Assembly: GCA_964036315.1 (NCBI GenBank)
Contig: OZ038488.1
Coordinates: forward strand, 59,338,134 to 59,402,133
Reading direction: 5' to 3'
Source: Acanthosepion esculentum
Taxonomy: Eukaryota > Mollusca > Cephalopoda > Sepiida > Sepiidae
Length of the DNA stretch: 64,000 bases
Shown: positions 1-10,537 of the stretch, piece after piece
Layout of the letters: the number at the start of each line of letters is the position of its first letter
Position numbering within the stretch: the stretch's first letter is position 1
The notes under the pieces: model-generated
Databases searched by the model: none
The model's input: only the letters and a program-made list of their open reading frames with translations
What the model was told of the DNA's origin: nothing
Program-made: the position numbers and the translations under genes

Positions 1-329
1 TTGTCTCCCCCGGTTGATATGATCAAAATGTTAACTCATCATCAAATCAACTACGGTGAGATTCGAAATTGGCATAACGCAATTATATTTACACCATATT
101 AATCCATTACTGGATGTTTGCGTTCTGAAAAAGCGAATCGGAAAGAGAAATCAGTGAGCGGAGTTCCAATTCCGGTTGAGTTCTTTAACTAACTTTCGCA
201 AAAATATATTTGGGCAAAACCTTAATTTCTCTATAAGTTAAATAACAGGACTAAAGATCGTCTCGATTGTGGTGGAAACCAACTCTGAACTCAAAACCAA
301 CGCGAAAAGGAATGGGCTTGGTCAAACTA

Positions 330-1055
330 TCCTGCCCTAGACAATTACTGTCATGGTTGCCGTACATATGCAGCCACTATGACCATAATAGGTGGCGGGA
401 CTTGTGACATGGTGTAACGAATCCATTTCCTATTTTGCGTCCTTCTGTATGCCATATCCTTTCAGGACGTTGGTGATCATGGCTCTCCACAATTTCCTGT
501 CATTTGTAACTTTTAATAAATTTTGTCTTTTGTTATATCTCCTGTTCTGCTATCAAGCTCGCTAGGCTATGCGTTGCATCAAGCTCGCTAAGTTATGCGC
601 TGCGTTCCTCTGTCCCTCTTGCCTTCAATCTGTCTTATGTGTATTAAGTTTTCCAAGCCTTCTTTCCTAATTGTATCCTAAAAATTTGAACTGTCTCTTT
701 CTGATGCTAAGCATAAGTATCGCTTTTGTTTCCATTTTTCCTAAAACTTCGCCGTTGCTCACATGTTCGGTCCATGGTACTTTTAGCGTCCTTCTGTAGA
801 ACCACATTACTGTTGCTTCAACTTTCTTTCTGTGAGGAGATTGTCAAGCATTCACTACCATATAAGAAGAATGATATTATATAACACTTCAATAATCCTT
901 TCCTTTGTTTCTCACAAGATTTTCCTGTTTCTTAATACTTTGCTTAGTTTTTGGAATACACATTTTGCTATCTCAATGCGTCTTCGGATTTCGATACCGC
1001 ACTTTACGTTTAATCCTCTTTTAATACTCCAAATGTAAGACCTTGTGCCATTCTT
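330..1055 (-). pseudogene. LINE reverse transcriptase, C-terminal fragment (broken)
   Basis: Reading the minus strand from about 1055 down to 330 gives scattered but collinear pieces of the C-terminal end of a non-LTR retrotransposon reverse transcriptase. Recognisable blocks are EIRRRIEIAK, VFQKLSKVLRNRKI, VMWFYRRTLKVPW, IRKRQFKFLG and DRKLWRAMITNVLKG, in the order expected for endonuclease/reverse-transcriptase LINEs of the RTE/CR1-like kind common in molluscs. Several stops and frame changes interrupt it, and the catalytic domain is missing, so it is a dead 5'-truncated copy. The same C-terminal blocks recur at 39290-39490 and 55865-56155. Clade assignment is uncertain; that it is a LINE is fairly sure. 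Confidence 0.7.
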
Positions 1056-1079
1056 ATAAGATTTGAAAACAACGTCTTA

Positions 1080-1640
1080 AAATATCTGAAAAGAAAACCA
1101 GGCAGTAGTTTGTATTCATAATCTTAGAAATGCTAAAAAAAAAAAAATGCTGACTGATCGTATATACAAGTCAATGTGTGCGTGAGTAGAAACGTTTTCC
1201 TCATGAACCGAGAACGAGCACATAGTGCATCCAAGATTTGTTTCTTCTTTCTGCGTGATATCGACAGCAAAAAAACAAAGGATTTAATTAATGAATACAA
1301 ATATCTGTTTTCGATGCCAACGCTAGCGACTCGACTGATGCTGCTTCATTGTCTGACGTCGCATTTCTCGAAAGGTGTTGCAGAGTTCAACTCATTTGAA
1401 GTAACATTTGAAAGCCGAGATTTTTCTTTATTTGTTGCTGAGCACTTTTCAAGTCTATTGTTCGAAAGCTTAAAACTAAAAACTCTGTTGAGCCATCGGT
1501 TGCTTTTTAAGGTAAGCACTTTAAAAGCATCGTCAGAGGCAATGTCATACTTCGAGAAACAGGTAAATATAATTATATACTTCAAGAATGATAACAATGA
1601 TAAGGGCATGGTAATGCTAATAACATGGTCTGAAGATTGC
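1080..1640. other. Unassigned sequence with open frames
   Basis: A 156-codon frame is open on the plus strand (1176-1646) and a 98-codon frame on the minus strand (1346-1642). I recognise neither product, and no domain, signal peptide or splice pattern supports a gene. Overlapping open frames on both strands of this length can arise by chance here. Confidence 0.2.
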
Positions 1641-1690
1641 ATTTAAGCATGAAATAGACTGTCGCCGCCGTGTGTTGACCGCAGTGTCAG
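1636..1690 (+). repeat. Dispersed repeat family D, short fragment
   Basis: The words AAGATTGCAT and AGACTGTCGCC match a repeat seen again at 15013, 24365, 33455, 45790, 46453 and 58449. As at most of those loci, a simple-sequence tract follows at once. Confidence 0.4.
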
Positions 1691-1693
1691 ATT

Positions 1694-1727
1694 CACACAC
1701 ACACTCACACACACACACTCACACACC

Positions 1728-1776
<49 letters not shown>
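1694..1776. repeat. Compound (CA)n/(TA)n microsatellite
   Basis: About 45 bp of interrupted CA repeats pass directly into about 37 bp of pure TA. Confidence 0.95.
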
Positions 1777-1779
<3 letters not shown>

Positions 1780-1946
1780 CATATATATTTATATATATGT
1801 TGTGCTTAAAATTTATCTATGCATAGGGAGGGAGAGTACTCCATATCGTGTATAAAGCTTTTATATTTATAGAGAATTTGGACATACAATCAATACTGCA
1901 TTGTGTCTGTCAGTTTCTCATCTCAAGCGATCTTAAAACTACACAC

Positions 1947-1948
<2 letters not shown>

Positions 1949-2025
<77 letters not shown>

Positions 2026-2171
2026 GTCTTTAAATGCATACATACAAAAATATATGTAAATAAATATATGTATATATAATGCATACATAGGGTGATATAT
2101 ACGCATGTTCATACACATATATATATACAAGTATCCTGTATATAAATACACATATAAACAGCATATACGCA

Positions 2172-2222
<51 letters not shown>
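1949..2222. repeat. (CT)n-(CA)n-(TA)n compound and second (TA)n array
   Basis: A CT tract (about 1949-1980) passes into CA (to about 2007) and TA (to about 2025). Diverged TA-rich sequence follows, then a pure (TA)n array at 2175-2222 that abuts the transposon fragment at 2226. Confidence 0.95.
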
Positions 2223-2225
<3 letters not shown>

Positions 2226-2227
<2 letters not shown>

Positions 2228-2545
2228 GGGTGCGATTGCTAAAGTGTCGCAATATTGATTTTGTTGATTGAATATTATTGTAGGATCAATTGGGCATCGT
2301 CTATGGAAGCAAGAGCACCATGAAGCAATTCACTCCGCCAGAAATTTGAAAGCGGCATGATGTACTGCTTGCCACACGCGCCGGAAACTTCAATACGAAC
2401 ATTTCAGAGTGTTTGGGTGTCAGTGTGAGGAAAGTGCAGAGGATTCGGAAAGAGCTGGATGAATCTAATGGTGATTCTGAAGATATGACAACTAGAAAAA
2501 GTCACTCAGAATCAGCACGGAGGCCTACATCAAGTGGCTTGAGGA
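2226..2545 (+). pseudogene. Mariner-like transposase, N-terminal fragment
   Basis: The piece starts with CAGGGTG right after a TA, the expected terminus of a Tc1/mariner-superfamily element. The plus strand then encodes KQFTPPEI, a stop, KRHDVLLATRAGN and NISECLGVSVRKVQRIRKEL, followed by DESNGDSEDMTTRKSH. This is the N-terminal helix-turn-helix segment that binds the inverted repeat. A related copy at 30975-31790 carries the matching NELEASGGNVSTVVKKK segment. Catalytic residues are absent and an in-frame stop is present, so it is a dead 3'-truncated fragment. Subfamily not assigned. Confidence 0.6.
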
Positions 2546-2617
2546 ATTAGTGCTGCCCTAGGTGGCTGCTAGAAGATCCTATTTCTCTCAACAGGACTCT
2601 GCAACATGCAATACATA

Positions 2618-2832
2618 GTTGGAGATTTTGAATTCAGAGTTCTCCTCCTCCTAGACCGGAGTCTATGCAAGGCTATAGGACCCTGTATATACTGCTATTT
2701 ACTCATAGCTGGGGGAGAAGATATGGATTCATACCTTTCCCAAGGGTATTTGCACGTAAGTGAATTTAACAAGCTCATCTGGAATTTTAATTCGGATCTC
2801 CGATTCCTTAATCTGAGCCGCTATTCGTAGCA
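2618..2832 (-). repeat. tRNA-derived SINE, family B (reverse)
   Basis: The reverse complement carries a weak tRNA-like head followed by the family B body, recognisable here by ACTCATAGCTGGGGGAGAAG and TTTCCCAAGGGTATTTGCACG. The body words recur at more than ten sites in the window in both orientations, as expected of an interspersed SINE. The small open frame across it is not a gene. Confidence 0.65.
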
Positions 2833-2969
2833 CACGACAAAATATCCGTTAAAAAAATATTGGTAGAGAAGCTTATGACCTTGTTGACAATCTGATTAAA
2901 ACCTTGACGTTGTTTGTACAGACTTTCTATATGAAGAAAGCATAGCTATCGAATCATAACTGTTATCAG

Positions 2970-3112
2970 TAATGGTGATTTTCTAAACGTAGCTTAGATC
3001 TGGCACATGGCCGAAAGTATGAGGGCACTCAGTGAGATTGGAACTGCCTATTGAGTCGTAATTGATCTAACGAGACAGGCTTGCCGATCATTATACCACG
3101 TCGAAGTGCCCG
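2970..3112 (-). repeat. tRNA-derived SINE, family A (reverse)
   Basis: Read on the minus strand, a pol III box A-like stretch (GTGGTATAATGATCGGC) lies upstream of a diverged box B, then the common tail (CATACTTTCGGCC). It is closely similar to 5655-5798 and 28199-28326. Confidence 0.65.
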
Positions 3113-4198
3113 ACTGCTGTCAATAATGCAGAAAATTTATATTAACAGTTGCGATTTCTAAACCCTTAGACAGAAAGGTATCAAAAAGCGTGTATCCAAA
3201 GTGAAGTATTCCTTTTAAAATTCTTTTATAACTACGTGGGATATACTTCAGTCTGTATACTGGTTGAAGTATATATTTTGCTTTATAAGCTTAACAGTAA
3301 ATTAGATGCCACTTCAAAAAAGCTCTCAACCAATAACAGGAATTCATCTTAGGAATTAGGATAAAAATTAATTGATTTTAAACGTTAGAAAAATGCTTCA
3401 CACTTTGAAGTAAATCCGAGAGACGAGGCTACAAGAGTTTCTATATCAAGTATATAAAATTGCTTTTACGAAACATAACTTGTTTACATAAGGTTCTTAT
3501 CTTCGCCAGTAAAGAATGATTAGTGTGTCCTCAACATAATTACGTGTCTTGCTCAGTGGACACCCGAAGCTTATGGACAATAAGTGTTTCTCTTCATTGC
3601 TATCTTCTGCTATTCTCTCCTACAAGATATGTCCGGTCAGCTATTTCCTTTGTACATCCATTCAAGCAGGCTCTTGTTATTGAAGCATTTTGAACACAAT
3701 AGCATGCAGATCCCAGCCAAAACAATCCGACCGTTCTACTAGAAGAGGAAGCGGCGTACAAGACTGACCTATTATGACCTGTTTTTTCTTCTTTTTACAC
3801 TTTGGCGAGAGGGAGATTTTTTTTTCTTGGTCGTTAGTTTCTCTTCATATTCTTCGTTTAACGAACCAAATTGTTGGATTAAAAAAACGATGTTTAAAAA
3901 ATAAAACAAGCAATAGATAATTCAATTACCTAGCATTCAACGATTACAGGTTTGAGGTCACAATTAACGTGGATACCTGCACGTGTCCATGAGGATAGTG
4001 CCTGTAATTACTCAATTTCCATTGTACTTTCCCATTTGGGTTGCTTCAGTCATCGATGATTGATACTATCACTACGCCTTTGAAATGCAATGAAGACATG
4101 ACAGCCTGATGAAAACAGTCCATTTCCAATGGACTTTAGTTAACAGTAGACTCAGGTCTCAGAAAGGGGTCGTAAATGATATAAACATACATGTTATG
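3113..4198. other. AT-rich sequence, nothing recognised
   Basis: No long open frame, no repeat shared with the rest of the window and no RNA gene seen. Confidence 0.6.
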
Positions 4199-4427
4199 TT
4201 AACTGGTGCTACTATAGTATGATATCTACCGTAAATGACGATGCACTCATTATTGCTGGAAAATGCTCAGGAAATAAAAAATAAATATAAAACGACGACC
4301 TGTTTACTGTTTTTTTAAATGATCCCAAATCAGTTTACAAACATTAAAATCACTATTTGATGATTTTTTAATTTTTTGTATAAAAAATTGTTAATAATTT
4401 TTTTATATATAACCAGTTCACTGCCTT

Positions 4428-4482
4428 TAACCCTAAACTTAATCCTAACATCTAACCCTAACTCTAACCTCTAGTCCTAACA
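4428..4482. repeat. Degenerate telomere-like tract
   Basis: Imperfect copies of TAACCC/TAACCT, such as TAACCCTAA and CTAACCCTAACTCTAACC, lie just upstream of the 31-bp array inside the TTAA element. Too degenerate to prove a telomeric origin. Confidence 0.4.
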
Positions 4483-4503
4483 TATTACATACTTCTAACA
4501 GTT

Positions 4504-5290
4504 GGTAAATATCATACTATAGTAGAAAATGAATAGTAGATATCATACTATAGTAGAAAATGAATGGTAGATATCATACTATAGTAGAAAATGAATGGTA
4601 GATATCAGACTATAGTAGAAAATGGATGGTAGATATACCATAGTAGAAAATGAATAGTAGATATCATACTATAGTAGAAAATGAATAGTAGGTATCATAC
4701 TATAGTAGAAAATGAATGGTAGATATCAGACTATAGTAGAATATGGATGGTAGATATATCATAGTAGAAAATGAATAGTAGATATCATACTATAGTAGAA
4801 AATGAATAGTAGATATCATACTATAATAGAAAATGAATAGTAGATATCCTACTATAGTAGAAAATGAATGGTAGATATCGGACTATAGTAGAAAATGAAT
4901 AGTAGATATCATACTATAGTAGAAAATGAATAGTAGATATCATACTATAATAGAAAATGAATAGTGGATATCATACTATAGTAGAAAATGAATAGTAGAT
5001 ATCATACTATAATAGAAAATGAATAGTAGATATCCTACTATAGTAGAAAATGAATGGTAGATATCGGACTATAGTAGAAAATGAATAGTAGATATCATAC
5101 TATAGTAGAAAATGAATAGTAGATATCATACTATAATAGAAAATGAATAGTGGATATCATACTATAGTAGAAAATGAATAGTAGATATCATACTATAGTA
5201 GAAAATGAATGGTAGATATCAGACTATAGTAGAAAATGGATGGTAGATATACCATAGTAGAAAATGAATAGTAGATATCATACTATAGTA
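4504..5290. repeat. 31-bp minisatellite, about 25 copies
   Basis: The unit reads GTAGAAAATGAATAGTAGAT plus ATCATACTATA. Variants include TAATAG for TAGTAG, TCCTAC, TCGGAC, and short units lacking the CATACTA stretch. Variant order repeats: the TCCTAC unit recurs exactly 186 bp later (4848 and 5034), which is six units, so a higher-order block was duplicated. Confidence 0.95.
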
Positions 5291-5304
5291 GCACCGTTTA
5301 ATTC

Positions 5305-5922
5305 TGGTAAAGGCAACAAGTTTGGTGCACCCGGCGAGAATCAAACTCATTACTCAGAATAAACGGTTAACTGGAAGAGCTCGCTAACCATTACTCTATG
5401 TTGAAGCACCCTTTTTATTAAGCATGTTTTAGTTTCACACACTGTAGCAAGCATGGTTCATGGTGAAGTTCGAATTAATTCTCAGTAGTAACTGTAAAAG
5501 ATAGCTAACCATTAATATATGCTGGGGAAACTAATCTATTAAGTCTGCTTTAGTTTGGCACAAGACAACTAGCACTAACATGAATCGGTAGTATTGCTCA
5601 AATATTAACCATTGTCCAGAGCCGAGGTGCCATAATCCACCACAGTAAGAAAAGCAATGGTGATTTTTCTAAGCGTAGCTTAGATGTGGTACAAGGCCGA
5701 AAGTATGGGGAACCCAGTGAGGATCGAAATCACTATTCAGACGTAATTGATCAAGCAAGACAAGGTTTCTAACCATTACACCAAGTCGAAGTGCCCCGAT
5801 TTACAAAGAATTGCTTAGATGCGGCCCAACACTGAAAGTATTGGAGCACCCAGTGAGGATTGAACTCACTACTCAGTCATAACTGAGTTAGCAAGAAAAG
5901 CTTGCTAACCATTACCCCACTG
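5305..5922 (-). repeat. Cluster of five tRNA-like SINE heads, family A
   Basis: Five modules in the same (reverse) orientation lie end to end at about 5312-5411, 5428-5528, 5539-5632, 5655-5798 and 5805-5922. Read on the minus strand each has a box A-like TGG..TAATGGTTAGC and, in the better ones, a box B-like GAGTTCAATCC about 45 bp later. Pol III boxes at this spacing indicate tRNA ancestry. The modules are diverged and none folds as an intact tRNA by inspection. The next 300 bp (to 6228) hold nothing recognised. Confidence 0.6.
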
Positions 5923-6228
5923 AAAAAAAAGCAATGGATAGGACTGAAACTGACGTTTTATGAAAATTTTAATTGCTAGTTGCTCAATATTTAATAACGT
6001 AAATGATATCAATAGCGTATAATGAAACCTCATGTCTCTGAAGAGAATGTCAAACGCGGATGGGTGCAATTGGAGATTTTAAACCAGTCAGATATATTCA
6101 CGCAGTTACACCCGGAGCTGGGTTATTATGGGGTCTATTGAGAGAATAAGTTATTACCATTTGTAGCTCAATCAATAATAGCGAAAGTCCCGAACGCGAC
6201 AGGCAAAAGGTTGTAGATGCTGGACAGT

Positions 6229-6311
6229 GCATGTAAGTGAATGTAACGGGCTCGAATGTGATTCGAAATCAGATTTCTAGATCCGAACTGACATCGATTA
6301 ATCTGCCGTGC
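6229..6311 (-). repeat. SINE family B, head fragment (reverse)
   Basis: TGTAAGTGAATGTAACGGG and the following box B-like GATTCGAAATC match the head of other family B copies. Confidence 0.45.
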
Positions 6312-6469
6312 TTCCAATTAAGTATATACGCAAAATTTCTCATGAGGATTGATTCATTTTCAACACTTTGGAGATTATTTAAAGCCATAAAATATTTTTA
6401 GACTTTAAGAATTCTGGGATGGGGATGTGATAAAGTCTTACTAATTAATCCAAATTTCAGAAAGAGAAG

Positions 6470-6692
6470 AGTATTTGCGCGAAAGTGAATATAACGAACC
6501 CAACAGGAATTGGAACTCGGCTCTCCAATTAACAATTCCGAGTCATTATCATTACACCAACCGCACATCAAAGATTGCAGCTCCTGGTATTCCCAAATGG
6601 TCACCCATCATGGAACTGACTAGGCTCGAGGTAACTTAACTTCGGTGATCGTAAGGGAACCGATGTTTTAATGTTTTAATGTGGTCGTAAGC
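6470..6692 (-). repeat. Composite 5S rRNA-tRNA SINE
   Basis: Read on the minus strand, a 120-nt 5S rRNA-like sequence (6692 to 6573) runs straight into a tRNA-like head (6572 to 6470) with box A-like TTGGTGTAATGATAATGAC and box B-like GAGTTCCAATTCC, then the family B body. A second locus with the same order is 11126-11335. 5S-headed (SINE3-type) and tRNA-headed SINEs are known classes; the fusion of both here is what the sequence shows. Confidence 0.6.
6573..6692 (-). pseudogene. 5S rRNA-like sequence (full length, diverged)
   Basis: Exactly 120 nt with the conserved 5S words ATCACCGAAGTTAAG, GATGGGTGACC and TTGGGAATACC in the correct order and spacing. The 5' third is more diverged and the CTCGTCCGAT element is altered to CCCTTACGAT, so it is not a functional 5S gene. 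It forms the head of the composite SINE. Confidence 0.75.
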
Positions 6693-6892
6693 CTTCTGAT
6701 AAGAAAACCTCGAACGTTCTGTAAAATCATTTTTTATATATGCAGGCAAACTTGTTATTTATATATCATATAGAAGAAGGCATAGAAAGTTTATTTATTT
6801 TCTAAAAATGTGTTAAAAAAAAATAAGCACTGAAGTTTGGTCTTACTTGAGGAACTCAGTTGCGATTTATAGTAAAACCGTTAAATAATATA

Positions 6893-7064
6893 CAGTGTAA
6901 CCCGAATATAAGAGACCCGGATATAAGAGAAACCCGGATATAAGATAGATTTTCTCTGATCCCAAATTAGAGCCTGTGTTAATGTTAACAAAATAGACCA
7001 AACCCGGATATAAGAGATTTCGTCTCCCGTGTCCCGACAACTCTCTTATATCCAAGTTACACTG
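6893..7064. mobile_element. pogo/Tigger-like MITE, 172 bp
   Basis: Flanked by TA on both sides (6891-6892, 7065-7066). The left end CAGTGTAACCCGAATATAAG and the inverted right end CAGTGTAACTTGGATATAAG agree at most positions over 23 bp. The phrase CCGGATATAAGAGA repeats inside. CAGT ends with TA duplication suit the pogo branch of Tc1/mariner. No coding capacity. Confidence 0.7.
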
Positions 7065-7066
7065 TA

Positions 7067-8485
7067 TTAAATATCATGTAACCGATTAATTATTCTATTA
7101 AAACACATGAAACCCTTTGGTATCTCATACATAAACATTAAAGTCTTTTCATTCAATGCAATTGTGCAAGAAATATAATCGAGATATTAAACCAATTACA
7201 AATGTACCTTTCTGTACTCAGACAACGATTTATTTATTTCCTGTCTTTTAATTCTGGGCTTCATCTTTCGATTGTAATTGTACTCAGCGCTAAAAATAGA
7301 TTTCAGTTCAAATGCGCATGTGTGTAATTCTTTAATATTGATAAGGCTGCGTTAACTGGTGAAATGATTCAGTGTAATGAGTGTTATAAAGACAGGTCAG
7401 CATTTTACGTTTTGTATTCGATTGCAAGAAGGAAGAGAAAGAATGTGATATTAATGTTGACGAATAGTAGAGGCAGAAAAGAGACATAAAAAAATCGTGA
7501 GGTGCTTGAGCTGGGTAATGGGCAGTCAAATTAACAATGAATAAAGCCAATGGAAGAAACATAATAAATCGATGAAAGAAAATGCAAAACAATGAGTAAA
7601 TAATAATAAATAAAACCGATTTAAAAGGAAAGAAAAGCGTATAAAGGATCCGGAATCATAAGATAATGAATAAACGGCATAGAAAAAAGTAAATTCCTAA
7701 AAAATACAAATATTTGATGAAGAGAAAACATCGAAAAAAATAGTATTAAAAAGGGGCAATTATTTGCAAAGGAAAGAGAACAAACGTGGACTAACTACAC
7801 ACGCAATGGGTTTAATTTCAACAAATATAAGTCGGCCTAATGTTGAATTTTCAATATTTAGGGCTATTTTTTGCTTTATTTTTAATCTTCCTAACGAATA
7901 ATTCTACAGAAATTAAAATTCTAATCAACAATAATTACAATAATAATGCTCATTCCGGCCTCTCGGATATAATGATTATGTCTTAAACTGAGACAGTAAG
8001 GGACTTACAAAACAAACAGCTCTAATTTCAAATTCTGTTATTTTAAGCAGGTTCGACCCATTCTCTTTAAAATGAACGAAATACAATCTGATATATATCC
8101 TTCCTCACTTGTCTTTCTTCCGTGTCAATCAATCTCTTCTCCCCCACATATTGGTTAAATAGTAGGACTTGCGTCTTGAAAAATATTGTTATCTCTAAAA
8201 AATCATTAATGTAATGTTTACTCGCAAAAAATAAAATAATTATTCTTATAAGTCTCAAATATATTTCAGCTTTAAATAGCCCACAAAGGGTTGATAAACC
8301 GTAAAAGCTAACAATGAATTGTCTATACGAAACTAATTTTAGTAAATGAAAAAAAAAATTGACATAATTTAAAATGTGGATATCTGTGTAACTACATGTC
8401 CCAGGCAAACGAAATTAAATAGGTTTTATGTTGAACAATAAAATATATATTTGCCAAAATTCGAACAAGGTATTTAAAGTGATGG
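7067..8485. other. AT-rich sequence, nothing recognised
   Basis: Short open frames occur (7332-7592 and 8067-8408 on the minus strand) but none resembles a known protein and composition does not set them apart. Confidence 0.55.
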
Positions 8486-8499
8486 AGATTTTATAACCG

Positions 8500-8850
8500 A
8501 TTTCACAAAGGTTCAATATGCCCATCACCTAGTCCAGCTCCTGCCAAACACGATGTAGCATGTCTTGCATAACATTCTCCAGTGATTCTTTGCTTAAGTT
8601 CCTCGAGGCAGAGAAGGATATAGAACTGTCCTTTCCCCATAGAAAAGGTGTCAAGTCAATTGAACGTGGTGGCCATATCAACAGTACGTTGTCATTATCA
8701 CTGGCACGCCAGATCCATTTTCCTGGTAGATTCTCATTGAGATAAGTCCGTACAGTCAACTTAGATTTTACACATTATGCTTAAATGTTAGATCATTTAA
8801 GCAAGGATTAGAGTAGAAAACGATGTCAGTTTATTTTGGACATCCTGTAT
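8500..8850 (-). pseudogene. Tc1/mariner (IS630-like) transposase remnant
   Basis: The minus strand starts at a TACAGGATGTCCAAAA terminus (8850) and, after a large internal deletion, encodes YLNENLPGKWIWRASDND, LLIWPPRSIDLTPFLWGKD and MLHRVWQELD, ending with GDGHIEPL in a shifted frame. WPPRSPDLTP-x-FLWG is the signature around the third catalytic acid of IS630-type transposases; that aspartate survives in IDLTP. The first two catalytic residues are lost. No matching second terminus was found near 8490. Confidence 0.65.
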
Positions 8851-10098
8851 TGGTAGGACACTTTTGTTGCCAGAATAGTTTGTTTCTGGCTGGCGTCAGT
8901 GGACAGCGTTCAAGCTCCGGTCAAGGCAGGCGTGTACTTTATAGTAGGTAGATTAGTGCGACAACATATGTCTAATCCTAGGTCTTTACATTTGCTCCCT
9001 GTGTCAAAGAGGATCTGCCTTGTAGTAACTGAAGTTCGAATCCCGGAAAAAATACAAGATTTCATAAAACAAAGTATTCGTGACACTGCATTAGGATAGG
9101 TCGATTTTCGAAGCGTGATATTGCACTCAATTTGCGAGTTGGGGTTTCACGTGATTAAGGAAGGACTTAAAATATATATTTCCAAATACTTACCGTTTCT
9201 TTTTTTTTTTAGGAAACGAGTTTAAAGATTACGTTTAGGTTCAAAGTCGTAGCGTTGGAATTTCATTCCAGTAATCAGTGAAACCCTTATAAAAATTATA
9301 ATTTACTGAAGCTTTACAAATTGTAAATAGACAAGATGAATGGCACAAGCACATTATTGCTAAATCATTCTACCATCGAATAAGACCTTCATTTACTTCA
9401 AAGGGAAATTATACTGAACAATTTAGCCATATTATAATGTAATATGTGATACAGTGCTGTAATTTTAATGTGATTTTCAATAAACAATGCACATTTAAAA
9501 CATTTTCTTATAATTTGTGCCAAGAGTATTATAGTGTTATATACATTTTTATCTGTTTTTTGTTTTTATTAATTATGATCTTAGAAATGATCTTTTTTGT
9601 AATCTTTTACAATTTTTTTTACATCGTAATACACATATCGAATAAAGTAAAAAAAATGTATATTTTGCTTGTGGTTTTTCATAATTAAAATTTTAGTTTG
9701 AATATATTTTTCATTCAATGCATCTAATACAAGAGTTATTAACTTAGATTTATACTTGAAATAGTAAAGTTTTGATGTCAGATTGTAAGCAAAAGCCTAC
9801 GGAAATTAGGTATTTCTGTACATTTTTCAAACGATCTTTGAATCTAAATGCTTAAAGATTTGTGAAACGTATAAATCTATGTTATGGTGTTAATGCTTAT
9901 CACATCAAATCCCAGCCGAAACATGGATGCAATATTGATTTTCTTAAAAAGTAAACATTCAGCTTACCCTAAACTATATATGGAAGTTCGATGTAACTGT
10001 AAGGAAATACGATGATACTAATTAAAAGCGTTTAAAGAATAATTCTTTACTTGGACATAACATTCACTTGGGAGAGCAGTCTTCTCTGATCGGTCTCG

Positions 10099-10100
<2 letters not shown>
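8851..10100. other. AT-rich sequence; possible tRNA-like remnant
   Basis: A good box B (GTTCGAATCCC) at about 9030-9042 hints at another SINE head, but its body is not recognisable. The rest, including an 80-codon frame at 9446-9688 that is nearly all hydrophobic low-complexity residues, is unremarkable AT-rich DNA. Confidence 0.4.

Positions 10101-10101
<1 letters not shown>

Positions 10102-10144
<43 letters not shown>
10102..10144. repeat. (TA)n microsatellite
   Basis: About 43 bp of pure alternating TA. Confidence 0.95.
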
Positions 10145-10147
<3 letters not shown>

Positions 10148-10164
10148 AATCTAACACGAATTTG

Positions 10165-10460
10165 GGCTGAGATATGTGAGAGCTTTCTCTGATTAAATCT
10201 TCTGAGGGGTTACATTTCTTTGATCCACCAATTCTGACCTTCACGTCTGAGACACACCCTGCCAGGTATAGTGAAATGAATGATCCTCTTTCCTTCGTAT
10301 TCTATTAGTAAGAAGGAACTTCTATTCCGACAAGATCTTCACAAGAATCGCTACGTTGTGGAACAGATTCCTGATAGGGTATGTTTAACAGAACACTACA
10401 GCCTTAACCTCTTCAAATCTAGAGTTAAACGTTACCTTCTGCATATCCCCATAAACTGAA
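10165..10460 (+). pseudogene. LINE (jockey/CR1-like) reverse transcriptase C-terminus
   Basis: The plus strand encodes, across frameshifts, SFLRILLVRRNFYSDKIF, TRIATLWNRF and then LNLFKSRVKRYLLHIPIN followed by a stop. These are the last roughly 60 residues of the jockey/CR1-like reverse transcriptase that also appears at 18660, 29235, 43360, 60295 and 60590. The catalytic domain is absent, typical of 5'-truncated LINE insertions. Confidence 0.65.
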
Positions 10461-10537
10461 CTTATTACCGCTTCCTCATTCGCATATCAGTCAGTTATGT
10501 GATACATACTTAGGCGATCATGTATCTTTCTATACAT

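Larger units (their letters stand above)
4199..5301. mobile_element. TTAA-flanked element with perfect inverted ends
   Basis: Two TTAA tetranucleotides (4199-4202 and 5298-5301) bracket a 1095-bp segment. Inside them the ends 4205-4229 and 5271-5295 are exact reverse complements over 25 bp, beginning GGTGCTACTATAG. A TTAA target duplication with inverted ends is typical of piggyBac-type elements, although the outermost 2 bp differ between the two ends and no transposase is encoded. Most of the interior is a tandem array of a 31-bp unit that contains the inverted-end sequence itself. Inference: a non-autonomous DNA transposon whose subterminal region expanded into a satellite. Confidence 0.65.

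Noticed and set aside
1176..1646. Possible host exon (156 codons)
   Set aside because: No similarity recognised, overlapping antisense frame, and no splice or start context that would support it; kept only as unassigned sequence.
4504..5290. CRISPR array
   Set aside because: Units are contiguous 31-bp repeats without unique spacers, in a eukaryotic repeat landscape; it is a minisatellite.
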